Below are positions 29,661 to 40,170 of a stretch of DNA of 64,000 nt, piece after piece. The stretch covers positions 1 to 64,000 of the forward strand of contig SLLE01000076.1 in assembly GCA_007134225.1 (NCBI GenBank), given 5' to 3'. The translations under genes and the position numbers were made by a program. This stretch comes from Tindallia sp. Its GTDB lineage: Bacteria > Bacillota > Clostridia > Peptostreptococcales > Tindalliaceae. Each line of letters opens with the position of its first letter. Position 1 is the first letter of the stretch. The notes beneath the pieces were generated by a model. It searched no databases and was not told where the DNA came from. It saw nothing but the letters and a program-made list of their open reading frames with translations.

Positions 29661-29849
29661 CCAATGACCACCACCGCTAAGACTCCCTCTTCTGCAAGAA
29701 GTAGATAAGCGGTGCTACGTCCCTGGTTGAAGAAACTAAGTATCTCCCACCAAATGATACATTTGGGCCATCTACTTATGGATAACGGTTTCTAACCTTC
29801 AGATGGAGTCAAAAACTCCACCTGAAGCCAAGCATCCTGTTTATCCGGA
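29661..29849 (-). repeat. Mosaic intergenic repeat, copy A (modules 1+2+3)
   Basis: Reverse complement shares aaacaggat-cttcaggtggagt...actccatctgaaggttagaaaccgttatcc, cccaaatgtatcatttggtg..agatacttagttt and gggacgta.caccgcttatct...gagggagtcttagcggtgg with copies B and C. Confidence 0.9.
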
Positions 29850-30848
29850 TGTTTTGAATAGCATGTATACCATTATAAAATAACCGCTCAAAACTAAAAT
29901 GGAATCCCAGCCCATGGTCATAAAGCTGCGCTTAGACCGATAGAATAAACCAATAACCACAATGCCGCTGAGAAGGATGGTGGTCATTGCAGTCAGTAAG
30001 TGTTGATGGCTAACTGCCATGTAAACCGATCCCTGTAAATAGGAAAAATCTGTAATTGCTATAATGAATATATTAAGCAAATTACTTCCCAATACATTCC
30101 CTACAGCCATATCATAGGCTCCGATCCGAATCGCTGCAATGGAAGCAACCAGTTCAGGAAGCGAAGTCGCGCCCGCTATTAACAGTGTTCCAATAAATGT
30201 CTGTCCTAACCCAGTATTTTCTGCTATGATATCTGCATTGACCGATAATTGAATACCCGATATGACAATAATAATCGCCATGGCAATAAATTTAACTACC
30301 GTTCTCAGAACCAGATTGTCAGGTTCTTTCGTTTCATCAGAAGAATCATTTTGTTTTTTTATCATAGGATGTTTGTTTTCATAACGCACCATCAACGTCA
30401 TTGCCGCTACGTATGTGATCATAATAATCAGGCTAAAACTGCTGACCCAACCAATAGTTATTTCAAAAATCTCATATGGTGCAATGACAATTGCCAAGAT
30501 GCTAATCACTGTCATCATAATCCCAAACATCGAGGAAAGAATATGGCTTTCCCGAACCATTCTCAGAAGACTTCCTGGACCCTGTGCAATATCAGCAATG
30601 GCAATGATCATCACGTTAAAGGCATTGCTTCCATAAACATTTCCAAAAGCAAGATCCGGCGACCCAATCATCGCTGCTGAAACACTACTGGAAATTTCCG
30701 GCAAACTGGTAACGGTAGCAATTAGTACGCCACCGACCAATGTATATCCCAAAGTTGTATGAGTTGCAAGAATATCACCATAAGCAGCCAGCCGCGTACC
30801 TGCCAGTACAACCATCAAAGCGCTGATGAAAAACAAAAAGTATTCCAT
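29841..30848 (-). CDS. Sodium/calcium exchanger family antiporter
   Basis: Duplicated alpha repeats GGVLIATVTSLPEISSSVSAAMIG..AFGNVYGSNAFN and GTLLIAGATSLPELVASIAAIRIG..AVGNVLGSNLLN. Confidence 0.92.
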   Translation of the reverse strand: MEYFLFFISALMVVLAGTRLAAYGDILATHTTLGYTLVGGVLIATVTSLPEISSSVSAAMIGSPDLAFGNVYGSNAFNVMIIAIADIAQGPGSLLRMVRESHILSSMFGIMMTVISILAIVIAPYEIFEITIGWVSSFSLIIMITYVAAMTLMVRYENKHPMIKKQNDSSDETKEPDNLVLRTVVKFIAMAIIIVISGIQLSVNADIIAENTGLGQTFIGTLLIAGATSLPELVASIAAIRIGAYDMAVGNVLGSNLLNIFIIAITDFSYLQGSVYMAVSHQHLLTAMTTILLSGIVVIGLFYRSKRSFMTMGWDSILVLSGYFIMVYMLFKTSG

Positions 30849-30863
30849 TTTTACCTCCGGTCT

Positions 30864-31256
30864 CTATCTGGACTCGAATAATGCGTTTTCAATGGCTTTC
30901 AGCAACACTTTACTGCTATCCGTAGCGCCGGTAACTGTGTCAACCTGAAGTGACTGCTCCTCAATCACACGCTCCACCACCTCTTCGCCTCGTGCTCCCC
31001 GTTCATGAATGTGCTCATACTCAATGTCCTGAAGGACTCCATCCTCTACGTGAACGGTCACATATGCCTGAATAAGGATCGCATCATAACTACCCTCATA
31101 AACACCATCCTGTACACCTGATATCTCTCCACCTTTCAGCGTTATTTGATTTACCGCCTGTGAATACCGATACATATCATATCCTCTTCTGCCAAATGGA
31201 AAGATAATTGCTGCCAACACTACAAAAATAATTGCATATTTAAGGTATTTATTCAT
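30864..31256 (-). CDS. FMN-binding domain protein
   Basis: N-terminal TM, GVQDGVYEGSYDA, VDTVTGATDSSKVLLKAIENAL (flavinylation-type motif). Confidence 0.85.
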   Translation of the reverse strand: MNKYLKYAIIFVVLAAIIFPFGRRGYDMYRYSQAVNQITLKGGEISGVQDGVYEGSYDAILIQAYVTVHVEDGVLQDIEYEHIHERGARGEEVVERVIEEQSLQVDTVTGATDSSKVLLKAIENALFESR

Positions 31257-31450
31257 TTGTGCACCTCTTTCAAAATATTCAGTGGGCTTTATGGATTGCT
31301 TTTGCCCAAAAGATCATTATGATTTCCGTTGAAGCGATTGCTCTTTTCGTTAAGTTTCCCTTTCTTCATGCCTTTTTCCAATGCTCCTCTTGTATTTTCT
31401 CACATTAGCTCTTTTTTTTCAATGAATAGAAATGATTGGAAGCGACGCGA

Positions 31451-31481
31451 AAGCCTCCTAAACCGAACATTTAGGAGGCTT
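31451..31481 (-). terminator. Strong hairpin downstream of the ferredoxin oxidoreductase beta gene
   Basis: 12-bp perfect stem AAGCCTCCTAAA/TTTAGGAGGCTT; no clear U-tract. Confidence 0.5.
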
Positions 31482-31484
31482 GTT

Positions 31485-32363
31485 TCATAGCTTAAAACGC
31501 TCTGTTATTTGCTGATAAACGGCTTCCGTCATCCGAAGATCTTGGGTTGCTAAATTTTTTTCTTTCACTTCCTGATGCAGTTCTTCATAAGAAAGTTTCG
31601 TTCTGTTTTGGTAAATAACCCCAGTACATAGACCCTCTGTTTCTTTTAACAACTGCATGGAACCTAAATAATCAGAAGGATCTGCTTTACGCACTTCATC
31701 AGCTGATTTCAAATGTTCTCGAAACCACTGATAGGTATTGACTTTGTTATACGTTACGCATGGACTAAAAACCTGAACCAGGGAAAATCCAGGATGCTCA
31801 ATTGCATTTTGTATCAATTCAATTAATTCTTCTTGCTGTGCTGAAAATCCTTGTGCATAGAATGAAGCACCCGAAGCTAATGCCAATAAACCAGGTTCCA
31901 GCGGCATATCCACAGAACCCATTGGTGTCGTTTTTGTCTTGAAGCCCTGGTGACTGACGGGCGATACATGTCCTTTCGTAAGTCCATATACCTGGTTGTT
32001 CATGACAATATATGTGATATCCATATTTCTACGTATAGCATGGACCGTGTGACTGGTGCCAATTGCAAATCCATCTCCATCCCCGCCTGCTGCAACCACG
32101 ATTAAATCAGGATTTGCTAATTTAATTCCCTGCGCTACCGGCAAGCTTCTTCCGTGAACACTGTGAAAAGAATAAGCATTCATATATCCTGAGATGCGAC
32201 CAGAACAACCAATGCCACTGACAACAGCCAGCATTTCTCTTGGAATATTCATTCTTGAGGCAGTTGTTTGCAAAGATCTAAGGATCGAAAAGTGACCGCA
32301 GCCCTTGCACCAAGTTGGATTTAATCCATTTCCATAATCCTTCATTTCCACTCTTGACACCAC
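31485..32363 (-). CDS. korB: 2-oxoacid:ferredoxin oxidoreductase, beta subunit
   Basis: NPTWCKGCGHFSILRSL, GIGCSGRISGYMNAYSFHSVHGR, TPP motif GGDGDGFAIG. Confidence 0.92.
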   Translation of the reverse strand: MVSRVEMKDYGNGLNPTWCKGCGHFSILRSLQTTASRMNIPREMLAVVSGIGCSGRISGYMNAYSFHSVHGRSLPVAQGIKLANPDLIVVAAGGDGDGFAIGTSHTVHAIRRNMDITYIVMNNQVYGLTKGHVSPVSHQGFKTKTTPMGSVDMPLEPGLLALASGASFYAQGFSAQQEELIELIQNAIEHPGFSLVQVFSPCVTYNKVNTYQWFREHLKSADEVRKADPSDYLGSMQLLKETEGLCTGVIYQNRTKLSYEELHQEVKEKNLATQDLRMTEAVYQQITERFKL

Positions 32364-34078
32364 CTATCCATTATTTCCATCATTTCTTCGATGCTAAATC
32401 CTTTTCCATCATATCGGGTTATGCTTTTAACTTTTTGAGGCTGTCCGGTTTCCTGGTTTATTATGTTAGCTAACTGCCCATGATAATTGCATTCTACAAC
32501 AATGATCTTTTCATACTGGTCCATCAATGTTTCCAGTTGTTTGACCGGCAATGGCTTAATTCGTCCAATTCGTGCCAGGTCAACATTTTTCCCAGTTCGC
32601 ATCCAGGCTTCTTTCAATGTTCCGTAAAGAGATCCAAAGGTTAAAAACAAGGTGGATCCTGATGCTTTACCTTCAAGAATAATTCCTTCTCTTTCCTTTA
32701 ACGGATCGGTTTTTTTCATCCTTTTGTCCATCATGGCCTTTCGATTTTCCGGATGGTCTGAAGGACGTCCCAGTTCATTATGCTCCAATCCTGTCACTTG
32801 GTGCTGCCCACCCTTTGTTCCGGGAATTGCCCTGGCTGAAATGCCATTCTCCGTTAATTGATACCTGGTAAACCCTCCATCATAGGAAGACTCCAGTATT
32901 TCAGTACTTGCGAGTTGGCCACGATCGATAACTGGCTCTGAGAATGAAATTTCGTCAATGGTTTTTGCCGATAAGCTAAGATTTAAATCCGTCATGATGA
33001 TCACAGGACATTGATACCGGTCCGCCAGATTAAAAGCATCGACGGTCATCTCATAACACTCTTGTAGAGTCGATGGCGATAAAATAATCGCAGCATACTC
33101 TCCATGCCCTCCATGATATAAAAAGGATAAATCACTTTGTTCCATTTTGGTTGGCATCCCCGTACTGGGTCCTGCTCTTTGTGCATCCACGACAACAATG
33201 GGTGTTTCCGTCATGCCTGCCAAACCAAGTCCTTCTCCCATCAACGTCATCCCCGGCCCTGACGTTGCCGTCATACTACGAACGCCGGCATGAGATGCTC
33301 CAATTGTCATAGCAATGGCAGCCACTTCATCCTCGGTCTGCACTGTTTTACCGCCTACTAAAGGAAAAATCAGCGCTAAATTCTCCATCACATCAGAGGC
33401 AGGTGTAATGGGATACCCTGCCATAAAGCGGCATCCAGCCACCACTGCTCCAATTGCGATGGCCTCATTCCCAATCATCATCATTTTCTTCTTTGCTTGC
33501 GCCGGTTCCGAATCAAAAAAGGAAGCTCTGCTAATCGTTGTTGAGGCATGATTAAAAGCTGTTTTTAATACTGCAATATTTTGATCAAGTACTTCTTCTC
33601 CTTTATTTCCATAAGCTTCCGTAACCATTTCCTGGAGAACTTCATAAGTGAACCCGGTCACTTTTCCCAAACATCCTATGACACTGGTGTTTTTCATAAA
33701 CAGTTTTCCATGTTTTTTCGCGATTGCTGACAAAGGCAAAGCGATGCTACGGAGTCCATCAGTCCACTCTTCATCAATCTTAATATCTTCGTCGTAGAGC
33801 AAAATGCCCTTCGGTTTTAATTGATGCATGTTCAGGTGAATACTATCCTGATCCATGGCCATAATCATGTCATAACAACTTTCAACAGAATTCACTTCCT
33901 CTTTTTTTGCAATGGTAATGGCAACATGGGTATTGCCACCTTTAATCCGTGACGAAAATTTTCTTTCGCTCAACGTATAATACCCTCTACGGGACAATGC
34001 CTTCATTAAGGAAATGCCGGTACTGACTACTCCCTCTCCCTGTATGCCTCCAATCAATAACGTAAAATTCTTATTCAA
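32342..34078 (-). CDS. korA: 2-oxoacid:acceptor oxidoreductase, fused gamma-alpha subunit
   Basis: N-terminal gamma domain (GGIQGEGVVSTGISLMKAL), then GNEAIAIGAVVAGCRFMAGYPITPASDVME. Confidence 0.92.
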   Translation of the reverse strand: MNKNFTLLIGGIQGEGVVSTGISLMKALSRRGYYTLSERKFSSRIKGGNTHVAITIAKKEEVNSVESCYDMIMAMDQDSIHLNMHQLKPKGILLYDEDIKIDEEWTDGLRSIALPLSAIAKKHGKLFMKNTSVIGCLGKVTGFTYEVLQEMVTEAYGNKGEEVLDQNIAVLKTAFNHASTTISRASFFDSEPAQAKKKMMMIGNEAIAIGAVVAGCRFMAGYPITPASDVMENLALIFPLVGGKTVQTEDEVAAIAMTIGASHAGVRSMTATSGPGMTLMGEGLGLAGMTETPIVVVDAQRAGPSTGMPTKMEQSDLSFLYHGGHGEYAAIILSPSTLQECYEMTVDAFNLADRYQCPVIIMTDLNLSLSAKTIDEISFSEPVIDRGQLASTEILESSYDGGFTRYQLTENGISARAIPGTKGGQHQVTGLEHNELGRPSDHPENRKAMMDKRMKKTDPLKEREGIILEGKASGSTLFLTFGSLYGTLKEAWMRTGKNVDLARIGRIKPLPVKQLETLMDQYEKIIVVECNYHGQLANIINQETGQPQKVKSITRYDGKGFSIEEMMEIMDRWCQEWK

Positions 34079-34278
34079 TCTTGTTTGCCTCCTTTCAGAA
34101 AGATGATAGAACTATTCCGTTGCAATACTATTTGTATTAATACCATCTCATCCATGAATGAATCAGAGAAATGATGCACTTCAATCATAATATAATAAGC
34201 ATCCATTGCAATACGTCGGCAAAAGGGGGAGCCTGAGGTAGAGTTGCTTGAAAAATATCAATATCCAAAATAATATCT

Positions 34279-34331
34279 CAAAAAAATTTCTCGCCAATAT
34301 CGGATCTCTGTATGAGAAAGATATTGACGAG
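34279..34331 (-). terminator. Terminator after the GerMN lipoprotein gene
   Basis: Minus strand CTCGTCAATATC...GATATTGGCGAG (one G-U) followed by AAATTTTTTT. Confidence 0.75.
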
Positions 34332-34387
34332 AGTAAAAGTAGATAAAGAATATGTCGCCTTCCTTAATGAAAAAGAAGAATACTATC

Positions 34388-35449
34388 TTATATTTCTTCC
34401 GAGTTTTCCGTATCCGGCACCAGGTAATCATCTGGACCCAGGAAATAATGGCCCGTTTCATAAGGACCACCTTCGACGGTAATGACCACCCGATCTGCCT
34501 GATAGTATTGACCAACTGTATTCACGATACACTGAAGCATTTGACTTTCAAAATCACTGCCCATTCCCACTTCCGTAATACCGGAATTGAAGTCAATTGT
34601 TATTTGCTGCTTTTCAGATTGTCGATCAATGTGTTTAATTTCAACATTGTCCTGCAGAACAGCGGCTGCTGTATCCATCGGCGGCGGCTGTTGCAAGTAC
34701 TTCGTCAACATTGCTTCAATAGATTCGTTTGTGTATAAGGATACTGAAAAATCTTTATAAACACTCAGCTCTTTTTCCCATTCGGGATAATACACCCTGA
34801 GATTCGCTTCCCAAGAAGCATTTTCTTCCATTGATGCCAGCTCTGTAATGATGGGTTCCGACCCATTTGAAGATTCAAATTTACTTTTAACAAAACCAAT
34901 CCCCTGCGCATAATAGCTCCTGTGAACCGATTCATCCGACTCTGTTGTCACTTCAATGGCATCAAAATCACCATAAGGGGTGGAGATGCTGGCCTGCACA
35001 TCGGTTATAGAGCGTTTTCTTCCATCTTCCAGCTCCCACTCGGTTCCATTCTCTAAAGGTTCCATCAGCAATACTTCTGATCGATTTGATTCTTCATCCA
35101 ATAGGGGGTAAAACGAATAAAACCCTTCTTTTGTGAAGCGAACAACTATTTTTCCATCTTTCGCATGGATCACCTGACCGATGGTTGTACCGGCACTTTG
35201 TATCCTGCGTTGAGCCTGTTGGTCATCGATGTAATCAAAATAAATGATTTGATCCGCATATTCACTTCCGGTTCCTTCATAAGTGAATATGGTATCAGGA
35301 TAAAACGGAAAGAAATCTGTCACATCAACGTCCGTCAGATGAGATGTTTCCTCAGTTGATGGATCCTCCGTCGAACCACAGGCTGACGCCAAGATTAAAG
35401 AAACCATTACAAAACTAAGTAAAATGAACCTATATGTTTTCTGTTTCAT
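34388..35449 (-). CDS. GerMN domain-containing lipoprotein
   Basis: Lipobox SLILASACGS; C-terminal GerMN-like SIEAMLTKYLQQPP...ITIDFNSGITEVGMGSDFESQMLQCIVNTV. Confidence 0.75.
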   Translation of the reverse strand: MKQKTYRFILLSFVMVSLILASACGSTEDPSTEETSHLTDVDVTDFFPFYPDTIFTYEGTGSEYADQIIYFDYIDDQQAQRRIQSAGTTIGQVIHAKDGKIVVRFTKEGFYSFYPLLDEESNRSEVLLMEPLENGTEWELEDGRKRSITDVQASISTPYGDFDAIEVTTESDESVHRSYYAQGIGFVKSKFESSNGSEPIITELASMEENASWEANLRVYYPEWEKELSVYKDFSVSLYTNESIEAMLTKYLQQPPPMDTAAAVLQDNVEIKHIDRQSEKQQITIDFNSGITEVGMGSDFESQMLQCIVNTVGQYYQADRVVITVEGGPYETGHYFLGPDDYLVPDTENSEEI

Positions 35450-35614
35450 ACTGGACGCACCTCCCATATTTAGTGCTGCTGTTATACATAATACCCTTAA
35501 TTCCGCCTGCTATGCAAGACCTAATAAATATGACGGCCCTTTTGGGGGAACATAGCAGTGACGGAGCAAATGTGGTCTTATCCGGAGATCCGATGGAAGG
35601 CACGATGAGGATGA

Positions 35615-36031
35615 CTATTCACCAATAATTTTAACCAGTACTCTTTTTTTGCGTTTTCCGTCGAATTCACCATAGAATATTTGTTCCCATGGCCCAAAGT
35701 CAAGCTTACCATCTGTTATGGCCACCACTACTTCTCTTCCCATGATGGTTCTCTTAAGATGACCATCTGCATTATCCTCGTACCCATTGTGCTGATATTG
35801 GCTGTATGGTTTTTCCGGCGCCAGCTTTTCGAGCCAAACTTCAAAATCATGATGCAGGCCGGATTCATCGTCATTAATAAAGACACTTGCCGTAATATGC
35901 ATGGCATTGCAAAGCAAAATCCCTTCCTTGATCTCGCTTTCCTTCAAGCACTCCACGATTTCCGGTGTGATATTAATAAAATCTCTGCGTTTTTTAATAT
36001 CAAACCATAATTCTTTTCGATAGCTTTTCAT
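35615..36031 (-). CDS. YjbQ/UPF0047 family protein
   Basis: [32 protein letters not shown]...[40 protein letters not shown]. Confidence 0.92.
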   Translation of the reverse strand: MKSYRKELWFDIKKRRDFINITPEIVECLKESEIKEGILLCNAMHITASVFINDDESGLHHDFEVWLEKLAPEKPYSQYQHNGYEDNADGHLKRTIMGREVVVAITDGKLDFGPWEQIFYGEFDGKRKKRVLVKIIGE

Positions 36032-36110
36032 AAGAATCGCCTCCTGATTAATGATCTCTTTTAATCTATTCTAATTAAATGAATTTGATTGTCAAACTCG
36101 CTTTTCTCTT

Positions 36111-36139
36111 GACACGGTCCTATACTCACTTTATGATGG
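36111..36139 (+). promoter_or_regulatory. Sigma-A-type promoter
   Basis: TTGACA (36111-36116), 17-nt spacer, TATGAT (36134-36139), upstream of the gene at 36198. Confidence 0.75.
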
Positions 36140-36197
36140 TTGATAGATACGCATTACTGTGTTAAATCAATCCTTATTTGAAAGGAATTAACTTATC

Positions 36198-37185
36198 ATG
36201 AAGAATATAGTTACCCACCCTGCATTAATCATTATGCTTGCCATACTCCTGGCTATTAATACCTTTTTTGCCATCCAGCTCCATGGAACAACGCGTGATA
36301 TACAAGCGGAACACCACCAGGAAAGCCAACTTCATAATGATTTTCAACAGCAGCTGCAAAATGAACAGAAAGAGCTCAGTGATCAGTTGAAGAACATCCA
36401 GTATGAACTGGAGGCATCACAGCGATCCTTTCAGGACTTAAAAGAGGAAGCAAAGGACTTAATGATTGAGAACGAAGAACTAAAAAAAAATTTCTTTAAG
36501 GCATGTCGGAGGTGTTCGAACCGGCAACTCTCAGGATGACCGTACTGTTTATCTCACCTTTGATGATGGACCAAGCCATAACACCGCAAGGATTTTGGAT
36601 ATTTTGAAACAACACAATGTGCCGGCCACTTATTTCGTAAACGGTTACGATACCGTTTTTGCCCACCGAATGTACCAGCGAATTGTCGATGAGGGGCATG
36701 AACTTGGAAATCACACATTCTCTCACGATTATGATGTCATTTATCAATCACCAGAAGCTTTTATGGATGACGTGCTCAAACTACAGGATTTTCTGGAGTC
36801 ATCCACTGGATATCGTCCGCAGGTTTTTCGCTTTCCAGCTGGTTCTAATAATCGGATCTACAGACATGTGCAACGAGAAAACCCATATATCATGATTGAA
36901 ATTATGCAGGCACTTAGAGAAAAAGGCATGCAGTATTTTGACTGGAGCTCCAGCTCTACAGATGCTGCAGCAGTGACACTGGATACGGACATTATTATCG
37001 AAAATACCTTGAAATATGCTGCCGGACACCACAATGCCATTATTTTATTCCATGATTCCGGCTCCAAAACCACTACGGTTCAGGCGCTGCCAACCATTAT
37101 ACGAAATCTTAAAGCACGTGGTTACAGCTTTGATGTTCTGTCACCGGATTCATTTTATGTTCATTTCAATTATCTGCTTTATTAA
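36198..37185 (+). pseudogene. Membrane-anchored polysaccharide deacetylase, reading frame broken at an A9 tract (36482-36490)
   Basis: Frame a (36198-36539): TM plus coiled coil. Frame b continues ISLRHVGGVRTGNSQDDRTVYLTFDDGPSHNTARILDILKQHNVPATYFVNG...GNHTFSHDY...FRFPAGSNN (NodB motifs). Removing one A joins the two frames. Confidence 0.85.
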
Positions 37186-37210
37186 GACTTCTTTCGATGG
37201 AGCAGTCAAC

Positions 37211-37232
37211 GATCAGGCCGTCCGGAGGACGG
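37211..37232 (+). terminator. GC-rich hairpin downstream of the deacetylase
   Basis: GGCCGTCC-GGA-GGACGGCC; weak U-tract. Confidence 0.45.
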
Positions 37233-37249
37233 CCATCATTATGTTATCA

Positions 37250-37783
37250 CTATTCCATGAACTTCCCATACTGGTTCAGAAACACCTTGTCCCAGCGTAA
37301 ATCTTCTTCCTTATACGCTTCTTTTTCCTCTCCAGGATATCCTATGGCAATCATTGCCTCGATGCTGATGCTTTCTGGAATCGAAAGAATCTCTCGTACA
37401 TATTCTTCAGATGTTTTTGTTTTATCATAAAATCGATTTCTAAGCTGTATCCAGCAGGATCCCAATCCCATCGAATGCACCTGCAGATGAATCAGTGTTG
37501 ATGCAATTGAGGCGTCTTCCACCCAAACATCACTTAGCCTAGGGTCAGCCATCACCAATATGACTGCTGAAGCGTCCTTAACAAAGGCAGAACCTGCTTC
37601 TTTTACATCAGCAAGCTTAACAATTAAGTCTCTGTCCGTAATCAAAAGGAACTCCCATGGCTGATTTTTTTTAGATGAAGGGGATAGCAAAGCAGCTTTT
37701 AATATCGTTTCTATTTTTTCTTTTTCAACCGCTTTATTAGTATACTTTCTTATACTTCTTCTGTTCTTTAATAATTCCAGCAT
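37250..37783 (-). CDS. Nitroreductase family protein
   Basis: LLKNRRSIRKYTNKAVEKEKIETILKAALLSPSSKKNQPWEFLLI; start ATG 37783 with RBS gggagg. Confidence 0.93.
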   Translation of the reverse strand: MLELLKNRRSIRKYTNKAVEKEKIETILKAALLSPSSKKNQPWEFLLITDRDLIVKLADVKEAGSAFVKDASAVILVMADPRLSDVWVEDASIASTLIHLQVHSMGLGSCWIQLRNRFYDKTKTSEEYVREILSIPESISIEAMIAIGYPGEEKEAYKEEDLRWDKVFLNQYGKFME

Positions 37784-37935
37784 TGACGATTCCTCCCTGA
37801 ATTCTATTTGTTTACCACTATACGTCAAAACACGCTTTTACTCAAGAAAGAAGAAAAAAATTTTACCCGTGATATCAGATGATATGTTATAATATTAACA
37901 TCAGCATTTATAAATATTAAAAAGGAGGCGGTACT

Positions 37936-39174
37936 ATGCTAACAACTGTCAATGTTACTGAGTCCATCTACTATATTGGCGTCAATGATCGTGATACCCA
38001 TCTTTTTGAGAACCTCTGGCCTCTTGACAAAGGCGTTTCTTATAATTCTTACCTGATTAAAGACGAGAAAGTAGCTGTCTTTGATACGGTAAAAAACACA
38101 AAAGTCAATGAGTATGTTGAAAAAATTCATAGTATCTTAGGGGATCAGCCTGTTGACTACCTCATCATTAATCACATGGAGCCTGACCATTCCGGTGCCA
38201 TCAAAGCACTTAAGGCACGCTACCCAGATTTGCAACTGGTCGGGAACAAAAAAACCTTTGAAATTTTGGAAAACTTTTATGGACCGATGGATTCTTACCT
38301 GGTAGTTGAAGAAGGGGATACACTATCCCTTGGTTTTCATGAGCTTATGTTTATTATGACACCAATGGTGCACTGGCCTGAAACCATGATGACTTATGAA
38401 GTCAAAGAAAAAGTTCTTTTCTCAGGGGATGCTTTTGGTGGATTCGGATCTCTGGATGGCGGAGTGTTTGATGACGAAGTCAACCTGGAGTTTTATATGG
38501 ACGAAACAAGAAGATATTATTCCAATATTGTTGGTAAATATGGTGCCATGGTGCAAAAAGCACTTAAAAAAGTAAAGGATTCAGGCATCGAAATCTCCAT
38601 CATTTCACCAACTCATGGTCCGGTATGGCGAACGTCGCCGGAGATGATCATTCATTATTATGATCGATGGTCCAGAGCTGCAACCGAAGAAGGAGTCGTC
38701 ATTGCTTATGGGTCCATGTATGGAAACACACAGCAAATGGCCGACTTGATTGCCAGAAGACTATCAGAGCGGGGCATCAAAAATATTCGTATATATGATG
38801 CATCCAAAACACATATGTCTTATATCATTAGTGATCTTTGGAGATTTAAAGGCGTGGTTCTTGGCAGCTGTGCCTATAATACAGGCCTGTTTCCGACCAT
38901 GGAAACATTGGTTGGAAAAATCGAAAACTCACAGCTTAAAGATCGTTACCTTGGAATTTTTGGTACTTCTTCCTGGAGTGGCGGCGGTGTATCAAGTTTA
39001 AATAAATTTGCTGAAAAAATTAAATGGCAGCAAGTGGGTGAATCTGTTGAAGCCTTGTCTTCTCCAAAAGAGGCGCAATTCATCAAATGCCACGAAATAG
39101 CTGATGAGATGGCAGACCTTTTGCTGAAAGAGAGAAAACCAGGTAGGAATGCTTTTAGCAGTCCTATCTATTAA
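37936..39174 (+). CDS. FprA-family A-type flavoprotein (flavodiiron protein)
   Basis: NHMEPDHSGA, metallo-beta-lactamase diiron site and C-terminal flavodoxin GSMYGNTQQMADLIA; RBS aaaggagg. Confidence 0.95.
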   Translation: MLTTVNVTESIYYIGVNDRDTHLFENLWPLDKGVSYNSYLIKDEKVAVFDTVKNTKVNEYVEKIHSILGDQPVDYLIINHMEPDHSGAIKALKARYPDLQLVGNKKTFEILENFYGPMDSYLVVEEGDTLSLGFHELMFIMTPMVHWPETMMTYEVKEKVLFSGDAFGGFGSLDGGVFDDEVNLEFYMDETRRYYSNIVGKYGAMVQKALKKVKDSGIEISIISPTHGPVWRTSPEMIIHYYDRWSRAATEEGVVIAYGSMYGNTQQMADLIARRLSERGIKNIRIYDASKTHMSYIISDLWRFKGVVLGSCAYNTGLFPTMETLVGKIENSQLKDRYLGIFGTSSWSGGGVSSLNKFAEKIKWQQVGESVEALSSPKEAQFIKCHEIADEMADLLLKERKPGRNAFSSPIY

Positions 39175-39202
39175 GACTACTTTCCTGCCAGCGTAACGAA
39201 TC

Positions 39203-39247
39203 AAAACCCCGAGAGTTGATCTACATGCGATCATCCTTCGGGGTTTT
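39203..39247. terminator. Bidirectional terminator between the flavodiiron gene and rluD
   Basis: AAAACCCCGA...TCGGGGTTTT. Confidence 0.8.
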
Positions 39248-39255
39248 CTATTTTA

Positions 39256-40167
39256 TTATTCATCTAACGAAGTCAGTACTTTTAAAAAGTCTCCAGGAGG
39301 CGGTGTTTCAAAATGCATCCACTCTCCAGTAGCAGGATGAGTAAACTCAATCTTGCGGGCGTGTAGCACCTGCCCTTGTAAATTAAACCTTCGACCAGGC
39401 CTGGAATATAATTCGTCCCCTAAAATAGGATGACCGATATATGCCATGTGCACACGAATCTGATGCGTGCGGCCTGTTTCCAGCTCAGCCTTCACATGAG
39501 TATGGGAATCATAGCGTCGAATGACGTGAATATGAGTTATTGCTGACTTTCCGTCTTTTACAACCGCCATTTTTTTTCTTTGACTCGGATGACGTCCGAT
39601 TGGAGCATCTATGGTTACATCCGACTCAGAAATGACGCCACGAACAACGGCTTCGTAACTACGCTTCATAGAGTGGTCAGCTAACTGCGCAGCCAGGGAA
39701 CGATGCGCCTGATCTGTTTTTGCCACTACTAAGACACCGGATGTATCTTTATCAATTCGATGCACGATCCCCGGCCTGATCATACCATTAATTCCTGAAA
39801 GCTTACCTTTGCAATGAAACATAAGCGCATTAACCAGCGTTCCTTTCCAATGCCCCGCAGAGGGATGCACGACCATATTTTGAGGTTTGTTAATCACCAC
39901 AAGATGATCATCCTCAAATAAGATATGTATTGGAATATTTTGTGCTTCAATTTCCAGATGCTCTGGTTCTGGTATTTCAACGTCTATTAAATCACCTTCT
40001 TTTACCACGTACCGATTTTTTTTAGCCAAACCATTAACCAGTACATTTTGTTCTTTAATGCACTTCTGCAGAAAGCTTCGACTGTAAGTTTCCATCATAC
40101 TGGCAAGAAATTGATCAAGCCTTAATCCGTCACCTTCACTGTCTACTTGAAATAAAAAGTGATCCAT
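39256..40167 (-). CDS. rluD: RluD-family 23S rRNA pseudouridine synthase
   Basis: S4 domain, then GMIRPGIVHRIDKDTSGVLVVAKT. Confidence 0.95.
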   Translation of the reverse strand: MDHFLFQVDSEGDGLRLDQFLASMMETYSRSFLQKCIKEQNVLVNGLAKKNRYVVKEGDLIDVEIPEPEHLEIEAQNIPIHILFEDDHLVVINKPQNMVVHPSAGHWKGTLVNALMFHCKGKLSGINGMIRPGIVHRIDKDTSGVLVVAKTDQAHRSLAAQLADHSMKRSYEAVVRGVISESDVTIDAPIGRHPSQRKKMAVVKDGKSAITHIHVIRRYDSHTHVKAELETGRTHQIRVHMAYIGHPILGDELYSRPGRRFNLQGQVLHARKIEFTHPATGEWMHFETPPPGDFLKVLTSLDE

Positions 40168-40170
40168 GAA

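Noticed and set aside
34258-34515. Minus-strand 85-aa ORF and + strand 34352-34738 ORF near the GerMN gene
   Set aside because: They overlap the GerMN lipoprotein coding end and its terminator; no recognisable family or RBS.
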